Source: JAGMXM01 sp964458325 (lineage in GTDB: Bacteria; Verrucomicrobiota; Verrucomicrobiia; Limisphaerales; UBA1319). Taken from it: 33,782 nucleotides of DNA. The notes under the pieces are model-generated. The model searched no databases. It was not told the DNA's origin and saw only the letters and a list, made by a program, of their open reading frames with translations. Both the position numbers and the translations under genes were made by a program. Location of the stretch: the NCBI GenBank assembly GCA_964458325.1, contig CAYWIM010000050.1, positions 1-33,782 of the forward strand, given 5' to 3'. How positions within the stretch are numbered: the first letter of the stretch is position 1; each line of letters begins with the position of its first letter. This document shows, piece after piece, positions 7,999 through 17,100 of the stretch.

Positions 7999-8334
7999 GG
8001 CACAACTCCATGGCGGGCCGTGTCCGGTCCGGCGGCGATCGAGTGAGGCGACGGCGCGCAGACGCGGATCGCCCGGCGCCTTCTCCGGCTCCGGACATGG
8101 CTGCCGATGCGGTTGTAAACGGCGGGGACCGTTTCCGTCAAGGCAGACCGGAGGCACTTTAGCGTTGCGGCGGGGGGCCAGCGCCATAAGCTGGCGTCGG
8201 GCCGCGCGGCCTCCGGCGCCGCTCCGGCTCGAGATCGATGCTCGAATCGTCCGATGCCGGAGCATCCCGGCCTCGGGACCGCCGAGGCGAGCCTCGAGCG
8301 CGCGGGCCGGGTGCGGAGCGGACGGGAGGATCCG
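7999..8334. other. Divergent intergenic region between zinc ribbon gene and prmC
   Basis: 336 bases that should hold the promoters of both divergent genes. I could not identify a convincing -35/-10 pair on either strand. One small inverted repeat (GCCAGC, spacer, GCTGGC) lies near 8178-8196. No credible small gene is visible. Confidence 0.45.
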
Positions 8335-9309
8335 ATGGGCATGACGGTGCTGGAAGTGATTCAAGGGGCGACGCGGTATCTCGAGGAACGCGGCGTGGGA
8401 TCGGCGCGCCTGCAGGCGGAGTGGTTGCTGGCGGGCGTCCTGTGCGTGCCGCGCCTGCAGCTCTACCTGGATTTCAGCCGGCAGGTGGGCGCGTCGGAAT
8501 TGGACGCGCTGCGCCCGCTGGTCCGGCGCCGCGGGCGCCGCGAGCCGCTGCAGTACATACTGGGCACGGCAGTGTTTTGCGGGCTCGAGCTGCGGGTCAG
8601 CTCGGCGGTGTTGATCCCGCGTCCAGAGACCGAGCAGCTGGCCGAGCGAGGGTGGACCCTTCTCAAGATGCGTCGGGGAGAGCATTCCCCGAGCCCGGAT
8701 TCGAGCCCGGAACCCCTGAACCGGAGCCTCCAACTCGAGGAGGGGATTCATGGGGGTGATCAGGCGCACGAGGAAGGATCGGCTCATGGGGCGGATGCGC
8801 CCCGGGTGCTGGATTTCGGGACCGGGAGCGGGTGTCTGGCGATTGCCCTGGCGGCGCATGTGCCCGAGGCGAAGATCACGGCCGTCGATCGGTCCGAAGA
8901 GGCATTGGCGGTGGCCAGAGCCAACGCCCAAAGGCACGGCGTTGCCGATCGAATCGAGTTTGCCCAGGCCGATGGGCTGGATCGCATGAAGACCGAGGGC
9001 GGCTTCGATCTGCTGATCGCCAACCCGCCGTATGTGCCGACGGCGGAGATCGCCCGGCTCGAGCCCGAGGTGCGCGACCACGAGCCGCGACTGGCCTTGG
9101 ACGGCGGCGCCGATGGCCTCGAGTTCTACCGGCTATTGGAACGTCAAAGCCCCGGGGTGCTGCGCCCTCGAGGGCAAATCCTCTGGGAGTTTGGCGACGG
9201 CCAGGCCGAGGCGATCCGCGCGATGCTCGATGCGTCCGGCTGGCGCCAGATCAGCGTCCATCTCGATCTGTCCGGACGCCCCCGCTTCATCGAGGCTCGA
9301 GGACAGTGA
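8335..9309 (+). CDS. prmC: Peptide chain release factor N5-glutamine methyltransferase
   Basis: 324-residue cytosolic methyltransferase that methylates the Gln of the GGQ motif of release factors RF1 and RF2. The N-terminal helical domain (ARLQAEWLLAGVL) is followed by the catalytic domain: IPRPETE, SAM-binding loop VLDFGTGSG, acidic VDRSEEAL and the diagnostic LLIANPPYVP. ATG at 8335 is chosen because GGGAGGA (8324-8330) sits just upstream; an ATG at 8254 is in frame but has no such support. Between IPRPETE and the SAM loop lies an extra ~36-residue charged, low-complexity insertion (nucleotides ~8675-8790). The gene ends one base before the stop of the convergent deaminase-like gene. Release-factor gene prfA, its common neighbour, is not here. 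Confidence 0.93.
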   Translation: MGMTVLEVIQGATRYLEERGVGSARLQAEWLLAGVLCVPRLQLYLDFSRQVGASELDALRPLVRRRGRREPLQYILGTAVFCGLELRVSSAVLIPRPETEQLAERGWTLLKMRRGEHSPSPDSSPEPLNRSLQLEEGIHGGDQAHEEGSAHGADAPRVLDFGTGSGCLAIALAAHVPEAKITAVDRSEEALAVARANAQRHGVADRIEFAQADGLDRMKTEGGFDLLIANPPYVPTAEIARLEPEVRDHEPRLALDGGADGLEFYRLLERQSPGVLRPRGQILWEFGDGQAEAIRAMLDASGWRQISVHLDLSGRPRFIEARGQ

Positions 9310-9310
9310 A

Positions 9311-10105
9311 TCACAGCCGGCCGGCCGATTGGGCATCGAGGTGGAGCGTGGCGTGGCTTTGCCATCGGAGGAAGGAGGCGGGGCAGGCGGTGGTCATCGG
9401 TCCCTGAAGGGCCTGCTGGACGGCGATGGCCTTGCGGTTTTCGGGGACGATGCCGACGATGCGGCGCACGGCGCAGAGGGCCGGGATGGTGAGGGTGAGC
9501 GCGTATTGAGGCACGGCATCGAGGCTGGGGAAGCAGCCTTCGCCCACCTGCTGGCTCCGGCAGGCATCGTCCAGCTTCACGATCTTTACCGCGGCCAGAT
9601 CCGCGAAATCCGCCACCGCGGGATCGTTGAACGCGATATGCCCGTTCTCGCCGATGCCCAGGCAGCAGAGGTCGATCGGTTGCTGCCGGAGAAGCCGCGT
9701 GTAGCGGCGGCACTCGGCGATGGGCTCGAGCGCGTCCCCCTCGAGCCAATGGGCAATCCGCGGCCGGACTCTGTCCACCAGATGCTCTCGGAGAAACCGC
9801 CGAAAACTGGCCGGATGCGTCGCCGGAATCCCCAGGTATTCGTCCATGTGGAACACGGCGATGCGCGTCCAGTCCAGACCGGGCTCGGCGATCAGGGCGG
9901 CGAGGAACCGGACCTGGGACGCGGCGCATGCGAAGATGGCCGATGCCTGACCGGTGGCCTGGATGGCGGCGCGGAGGCACTCGGCGGCTTCGGCAGCCGC
10001 TGCCGCAGCGAGGGCATCCCCGGTGGAATGGACCTGGACCTGGAGGGCCTGGGCAGCAAACGATTTCAATGGCGCGAGGTCGTGTTTCATCATGAACCAC
10101 AGCAT
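9311..10105 (-). CDS. Glucosamine-6-phosphate deaminase / 6-phosphogluconolactonase family protein
   Basis: 264-residue NagB-like sugar-phosphate enzyme, matching the usual ~265 residues. FHMDEYLG corresponds to the catalytic Asp segment of NagB and GIGENGHIAFNDP to the segment with the catalytic His and ring-opening acid (Asp here where NagB has Glu in FNEP). The early phosphate-binding loop, GLPTGGTP in NagB, is replaced by a stretch around FACAASQ without the glycines, so the exact substrate is uncertain. The start is ambiguous: ATG at 10105, 10093 or 10090, or TTG at 10129; none has a strong ribosome site. It would convert GlcN6P to Fru6P and ammonia if a true deaminase. It stands alone, convergent with prmC. 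Confidence 0.8.
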   Translation of the reverse strand: MLWFMMKHDLAPLKSFAAQALQVQVHSTGDALAAAAAAEAAECLRAAIQATGQASAIFACAASQVRFLAALIAEPGLDWTRIAVFHMDEYLGIPATHPASFRRFLREHLVDRVRPRIAHWLEGDALEPIAECRRYTRLLRQQPIDLCCLGIGENGHIAFNDPAVADFADLAAVKIVKLDDACRSQQVGEGCFPSLDAVPQYALTLTIPALCAVRRIVGIVPENRKAIAVQQALQGPMTTACPASFLRWQSHATLHLDAQSAGRL

Positions 10106-10152
10106 GGCCGGGGCCGCGATGAAATGCAAATCCCAGGGAGAGAATTTTCCCT

Positions 10153-10190
10153 AAAAAAGAGGCGCCCCGGAGCTGGCAAGCTTCGGGGCG
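10153..10190 (-). terminator. Intrinsic terminator of the prepilin-like gene
   Basis: On the minus strand CGCCCCG pairs with CGGGGCG around a 14-nt loop, followed by CCTCTTTTTTAG (A run at 10153-10158 on the plus strand). It lies about 40 bases beyond the stop of the prepilin-like gene. Confidence 0.85.
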
Positions 10191-10227
10191 TCCACCGAAT
10201 TGAAAAAGGCCGCCGCTCGAGGATGGG

Positions 10228-11019
10228 TCAATACATCGGATCGTAATGGAGACGCTCGGCGCCGTAAGACCTGCGGACGGCTTCGACGTGGCCGTCGCAG
10301 AGCGACACGGTGCCTTTCTTGCTGTGCCGCTCGCTGATGTTATTGCCCGGCGGCACCCAGCGGCCGTCGTCGGGATCTGCGGTCGCGCCGGCCGTCACTT
10401 GGCTGTGCTCCTCGACGAACATGATCTTGTTGGCGGGATTCTTGATGGCCGTCGACTTGAAGTGCAGCGGCGGGGCGCTCCCGGTCGAGTCGTAAATCGA
10501 TGAGATGCCGCGGTTCTGGCTGCTCTCGACGTAGCTGTTGAGGGTGTAGCTGTAGATGTAGTAGTTGATGCCGCCCCGGGGGTTCTTCTCGAGCAGCTGC
10601 TGGCGCTTGACGGCCTCGCGGTCGGCGGGGCAGCGGAACAGGTTGGTGTTGAACCGGGCGATATAGGGCGCGAGCGCGCTCTGCTGCGGATCGCGGAAAA
10701 TGGTGCCGCCCAAGCGGGTATCGTAGGTGTTCCAGAAGATCCAATCCTCCTTCATCGGGGCGTAGGACCCCTTCGATGCGGCGCCGGGGAACCGGTCGTA
10801 ATTGCTGTCTGTGTAGAGCTGCATCGCCAGCGTGAGCTGACGGAGGTTGCTGCGGCACATGGTCTGGTGGGCCTTGTCTTTGGACTTGGCCAGCACGGGC
10901 AACAACATGCCGGCGAGGATGGCGATGATGGCAATCACCACCAGCAGCTCGATGAGGGTGAATCCGCGGGCTGGACGTCGAACCGCTGAGCTCGGACTCA
11001 ATCGAATGAGAGTTTGCAT
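10228..11019 (-). CDS. Prepilin-type N-terminal cleavage protein with H-X9-DG C-terminus
   Basis: 263-residue type IV pilin/pseudopilin-like protein of the kind greatly expanded in Verrucomicrobiota and Planctomycetota. A basic leader ends in ARGFTLIELLVVIAIIAIL, the prepilin peptidase site with Glu at +5 and the hydrophobic helix. It continues with LLPVLAKSKDKAHQ and CRSNLRQLTLAMQLY, typical of this family. The C-terminus has HSKKGTVSLCDGHVEAV, an exact H-X9-DG motif. ATG at 11019 is preferred; a GTG 36 bases further out is in frame. It lies 152 bases downstream of the giant duplicated protein gene on the same strand, and is followed by a strong terminator. Exact role (pilus subunit, secretion pseudopilin or surface protein) is not known for this family. 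Confidence 0.92.
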   Translation of the reverse strand: MQTLIRLSPSSAVRRPARGFTLIELLVVIAIIAILAGMLLPVLAKSKDKAHQTMCRSNLRQLTLAMQLYTDSNYDRFPGAASKGSYAPMKEDWIFWNTYDTRLGGTIFRDPQQSALAPYIARFNTNLFRCPADREAVKRQQLLEKNPRGGINYYIYSYTLNSYVESSQNRGISSIYDSTGSAPPLHFKSTAIKNPANKIMFVEEHSQVTAGATADPDDGRWVPPGNNISERHSKKGTVSLCDGHVEAVRRSYGAERLHYDPMY

Positions 11020-11171
11020 AGCGACGGCAACGGTTATTTTGTGAGACGACTTCACTACATTTATCGCGCTATGTCAAAGCTAAACCCGCTTGCGGCTTTG
11101 GCAAGTGGACGTTTGCGGGCACAGACCGGGGCACGGGCGGCAGGCCGGGGCCGCCGGGCGGATCGCCCGCT

Positions 11172-14100
11172 TCAGGCGCGCGACTGCCGGGACGGGGGCC
11201 GCACGATCCAGGCCGTCAGGATCCAAAGCAGCAGGAACCCGGCGGCCAGGAGGGCGATCCGGTATGTCCAGCGGGGGGTCTTGGTGCTGTTGGCATCGAA
11301 CCGGATCGTCATCGGCTTGCGGATCTCGGTCTGGAGGACTTGCTGAAAGGCCAGACGCACTCCGCGGGTGGGCAGGTTCACGTGCAGAGGCTCGGGGCGG
11401 ACCATGGCCAATTCCTGCGCCTGCTGGAGCTTGGCGGCTTGCTGCTCGGCAGCGGGGTTGTCAAACACCTGGAGGAGCTCGGTTTGGGTAGGGCCGGCGG
11501 CGGAGCCTCCCTGGGGAGCCAGCACCCCGCCATTATTGAAATAGGCGAAGGTGTTCTGGCCCAGGATGAGATTGCTGCCCTGGGCCCGGCGGAGCTGGGT
11601 TTCGAGCTGGACCAGACCCTGGTTGGCCGTCTCGTCATAGTTGGCCCGGCCCTTGCCTCGAGCCCGGTTGAAGTCTTCCACCGCCTCCTTGACATTCCCG
11701 ATCGACAGGTTGCGCTGGGCCGTCGAGAGGTCGTTCTGGAGGGAGGACATCAGCTCGGCTTTCTTGGCGGTTTCCTGGCGCGTGTATTCGCTGAGCGAGT
11801 AGCGAAGGACTGGAGTGGCGGCCGCGTCCGCTGTCTCGCGCGCCATCGAGCCGCCGAAGGATCGATACTGGAAATCGGGCGGCAGGTACAGCTCCCAGCG
11901 AACGTTCTTCAGCGGCACGTCCAGGAGGGGCGAAGCCAGCTCCAAACGCCCGTGCGTCCGGGGGAATCGCTGCGTTTCGACGAACACGATCTCGACGGGG
12001 ATGGGGGCGCCTTCGGATCCGGACCGTTCGAGGGGGACGAGGATGGAGTCGTCGCGGCGCTGGGGGCGGATGGGCTGGCCGCCGACGAAGGCGCACCAGA
12101 CGACCGCGTTTTTGGGCAATTGGAGGTCGAGGAACTGCTGTCCCTGGTTGCGCAGGGCGAGGATCATTTGGGTCATCATCTGCCCATCGTCGGCCACCAC
12201 CGTTGTCAGGCGGGCGTGATCGACGAGGGCCTGCAGGGCCGCGGCTTCGGCGAAGCGGCGGACTTCCAAGGCGAGGCGGTAGCCGGGACGCAGGTAGCGA
12301 AAGACCAGAACCGTGGCCGGATCGGCGCGGCCCGCCCAGGCGGGGAGGTCGTTCAGGTCGGCCTTCTGAAGGTCGGCCTGCGACTGCTCCGCGACCTGGA
12401 GCGACGATCGGGCCGCCACGGCCAGGAACCCCGTTTCACGCTCGACACCCAAGGCCTCGAGACCCGACACCTCGAGAACGCCGACGGCCTGGGCGGCGCG
12501 TTTCTGCTCCCAGGCGACTGTGAGCAAATAGGTCCCCCGCACCTTGTTCTGCAGCTCGATCCGCCAGTCCCTCCCTTCCCGATCGCGCCGCCGGATGCTG
12601 GATCCCTGGAGGTCGACATTGGTGGCCCCAGCTGGCAGGCGGATCTGAAACTCCTTGACTGGCGCGTTGGCGACCTCGTAGTGGACCAGAGCGCGGGCGC
12701 TGATCATGTCGTCGCCGATGGTCTGGAACTGGACGGTTTCCGCCCGCAGCCAGGATTCCACCGCCTCGGGGATGAGGGTCAGGCGCCAGCCCGCGGCCGC
12801 CGCCGGGTCCTGGGGCAGCTGCTTGTAGGCCAGCAGCGCGGGCGTGGATTCCGCGGCAGGAGACAGATCGACCGATGGGGTCCGCTGTTGGGATGCGGCC
12901 TGAGTGGGAGGCGCGGGGGCGGCCGGCGGAGCGGGCTGCGGGGCCGCGCGCCTCAGGATCGGCAGCTCCGCGACGGGGATTTCCGTCAGACCTTGGAATG
13001 ACTCGGACCGCAGGGCCAGACCCGTCTCGGCGGCGACGGAGACATAACCGGTCAGCTTGGCGGTTCCCAAGGGGCGGACGCCGGGCGCCTCGAGGCGCGC
13101 CGGGGTCTCCTGGATGGGCTGGGACATCGCAATCTCGACCAGGCCGGTCCCGAGAAATCGTTCCTGAAAAGCCAGCTCGAGGCGGCGGCCGCCTGAATCG
13201 GCATGCTCCGTCCATTGATGAGCCTGGTGAGCGATGACCCTGTCGATCTGGCCGTCCGGGGGCAAGGCCAGGCTGAGGCGGAACACCCCGGCCTTCTTCA
13301 CCGCATACTCGATTCGGGCCAGGAGCCGAAGCTGATCGGAGCCGACTGTGAATGCATTCAGGATGACCGCATCGATCCGCGGCTCGACCGGCTGGATCTG
13401 GACGACCAGATCGAGGTCGGCCTGGATGAAACGGAAGGCGCTGGCCAGCGGCTCCGGCTGGGCCCCGGCGACCCGGGCGAACTCGGCCTCGTCGATCCGC
13501 TGCAGGCTCCGGCTCTCGGAGAGAAGCTCGACCTCTTCGCTGCCGCGAAGCCCGATCACGCCCGTCTCGCGCACGACGTCCAGCGGCCGAGGCAGAGCCA
13601 GGCCAATCCGGGCGGGCAATGGGGGCAGAGGCGACTCCGTCTCGAGCGCCAGACGATACGCGGGAGATACGCCCCGCAGAAGCTCGATGGCCACCACCGG
13701 CCCGGCCGCGTCCTCCCGGAGGTCCCAGGTCCGAATCGATTCGCCTTCGACGCGGAGCAGCTGATGCTCGAGGGGAAGCCGGACGCGGATTTGGCGGAGC
13801 TCGCCCTGGGAGATCTGGTAATCGAGGGTCGTGCGCAGGCGGAGGGCGCCCCGGCCGAACACGGCGACGGTCTGGTTCTGACAGAACACGGTGGCGGCGA
13901 CTTCGGCGGCGCGTTTCATGCGCGGCGTCCATCGCAGGTCGAGCCGGCCGGCGGCGGCAAGGGTGGCTTCAACCCGGGTGGCGGCGCCGTCCCAAACCCG
14001 GCGGAAGGCGACGGCCCCGGGGCACTCGACTTCCGCCTCGGTCTCGTCGATGGCCAGGAGCAGCCGGCTGGACAGCGCCCTCGGCAACGAAAGCTCGAGC

Positions 14101-17100
14101 TTGCGCTGGGCGGCGTCGACGGTCACGCGCGCCAGCAGCGAGCAATGCAGCCAAGCTTCGCACGGGCTTTCGATCCGAGCCGCAACGGCGGTTCCTTCCC
14201 GGAGCAGCCGCACGCCGGCGTTGGTGGTGGCAAAGCGTTCGACCACCAGGTCCGGTCCAAACAGCGGCACGACCTGGTTGGCGCCGCCCGACGCGACGCG
14301 GATCACAGCCTCGAACCGGGCGACATTGCTCCGGACGGTCCCTGTATAGGTCGCGGCCAGTATGGAGGCGGCAGGAGTGGTTGGCTGGCTGCCTGGAGCG
14401 GCGGGTTCGGAGGCGGCTGCCAGGGGGGCCATCAGGGCCGCCGCGCCGGCGATCAACAGGAGCGGAACCGACAGGCTGCGGGCCGCGGCGGCTCCGGGAG
14501 GGACCCCCGCACTGTCCGATCGCCGATTGCGCCACCACCAGCGGAGCAGGAGGAATCCCGCCAGCATAACCCCGCAGGGCGCAGCAAGGATGAGGGCAAC
14601 ATGCAGCAGGCGCCAGGCGATCAGCCAGTGGGCCACCGCCCCCAGCATCAGCGCCACGCCTACTGCCGCCCGGAAGCCGCGGCGCCCGTCGGCCCGAAGC
14701 GGCTGGGCCAGGAGCAGCAGCCCCGCCAGGAACGCCGCGATCTCTCCCGCAGCCCGGCTCCGCTGGATGGCGGTCACCGATCGCACGCGGGCCTGAAGGG
14801 TGAGCGGATCGTCGCTGAGGTTGAGCACCTTGGTGAAATTGTAGGCCAGACCCGCGCGGGGGATCTCGATGCGGATGGGGCGCGCGCCACCGCTCGAGGA
14901 CGGGGCGGGGCCCTCCGGGGAAGGGGCGGCCGGCGCCGCGGCGGCGGGGCGCTGGACGGGAGCCGCCTGTTGCGGCGCCGACGGGGCCTCCCGAACGCTC
15001 TGGACATTCCCGAAGGCCCAGGCATCGATCTGCTCGAGACCGAGAAACCCGCGCCGCTCCAGCTCGGCGAACTGCTCGGTGGTCAGACGCCGGACCGATC
15101 CATCCCCCAACAGCACATCGCGACCCTGGATGTCGAGCGGAGTGTAGGCCAGGACCGCGTCGGGAGGGATCTCCCCGCCAGGCAGCTCGCTCCCGCGGTA
15201 GACAAGAGGCAGGCCATTGCGCGGATCCACCAAGATGTTTGGATTGCCGACCCGGGTGCGGAGATCTTCGAGTGAAGCGGGCAGGCGATCCTGGTTCTCG
15301 GAGGCGGCGAGCCGGGCCGCCAGCCCGAGCTGCTTGAGGTTGTTGACCGCGCGAATCTCCGTCGCTTTGGCCTTGGCCTTGGCGAGCGACGGCAGCAGCA
15401 TCCCCCCCAGCACGGCCATGACCACCGCCGCACCCAACACAAGGTAGATGCCATTCCAGCCCCGCCGGAGCGCCGCGATGACCAGGGCGATGCCGAACGC
15501 CACGAGAACCGCCATCACCGCCAGCGCCAGCCCGATCTCCCGGATCACGGCGCGATAGAAGGCGGCGCATTGCTCCCAGGCATCCCGGAGCTCATAGGTC
15601 GTGCCGCGGGCGACGGTCATGTTCCCCCCAAACACGCTGAGCCGATGGGAGGCGGGCACATGTAGATCCCATTCGGCATAGGTATTGGGGACGTCGGTGC
15701 GGGGAGCGGCCAGGTCGAGCCGCTGGGACCACCAGCCGCCCAGCGGGCGTGTCTTCTCCGCGTAGACCAGGTCGACGGCGAATGCCCGGTCGCGGTTGGC
15801 GGCGCGCGGAAGGGGCACCAGGAGCCAGTCGCCGTCGCGCTCGGCCTTGGCGGGCTGGTTGTCGACGAAGCAGGACCAGAACCGGGCGCCCTCGGCCAGG
15901 CGGAAGCGCTGGGACTGTTTGGCATTGTTCTTCACCATGAAGGACGCCTGGTTCAGCATCTGGCCCTCCTCGGTCAAGACGGTCGTCAGCCGGGTCAGGT
16001 CGGTGACAGCGTCCAGCAGCGGGATCTGATCGAACCGGGTCGCATCCACCGCCAGCCGATAATCCCCGCCCGCATACCGATAGGCCAGAAGGACCGGCCG
16101 CGCGATCAGCGCGCGATCGGCCTCGGCCAGCTCGGACTCGTCGATGAGACGGAGCGGCTCCTCGGCCGGGCGCGGCTTGAGCTCGAGGTCGGCGCCGGTG
16201 GTGATGGCGATGGCGCCCGTTTCTCGTTCGACATCGAGGGCATGGATGCCGCCCAGATCGAGCGTGGCGCCCTGGGGATCGAAGGGGAAATCGTAGGTCA
16301 CCACCAGGGTGTAGGCGCCCCAGGCCTTGTCCTGAAGCCCGATCAGCCAGTCGTTGGTGCGCGATTCCTTGCGGCGGATGTGGGCGCCGGTGAACTCGAT
16401 GTTCTTCCAGTGGGCCGGGACGCGCAGGCGGAACTCCTGGACCCCCTGGTTGAGGATGCCGAAGCGGACGGTGGCGCTGCCGCTGACCAGTCCGTCGCCG
16501 ATGGCGATCAGGTTGAAGAGGTCCGCCAGCACCCGGGGCGGCAGCCTCTCTGCCGTCAATCGCAGCCGCCACCCCGGCCGGTCGGCGGCGTAGGCCAGCA
16601 GCTCGTCCGTGCGCCCCGAGAGCCGCGTGACCGGGATCTCACGCAGGCCGTCGAGCTCGGCCGTCTTCAGGCTGAATCCAGGCGCGCCAGCCACGCCGAT
16701 CTCGGCCGTCTGGCGGGCGGCATCCGCGGCCTCGAGGGGCGCCACGGCCAGCGAATCGGGCACGGATGAGAACGGCTGTTCGAGCTCGACCGACAGGGCC
16801 CGATGGCCCAGGACGCGGCGGGCGAAGCGGACGCGGAGGACCGCGCCGGTGGCTTGCCAGTCGTCCACGCCTTCCCCCCGGACTTGGGAGACCACCAGGC
16901 CCGGCGGCAGCGCCAGATCCCAATGGTAGATGCCCGCCTTCTCGACGTCGAGCTGGAGCTGATGGAGCAAGCGCAGGCGTGTCTCCTCGAGGCGCACCGT
17001 CAGGCGGTCGGCCAGCCGCACCTCGGGTTCGACTCGCCGGACTCGGGCGGCGATCGCACACGGCCGGCTGAAAAACCGGAACGCGGCGCGCATGCCGGCG

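Noticed and set aside
13203..15275. Long plus-strand open frames (also 11340-13001 and 16803-18755) opposite the giant gene
   Set aside because: The minus-strand frame has a signal peptide, membrane helices and an internal protein-level duplication; the plus-strand frames are low-complexity and lack homology to anything I recognise.
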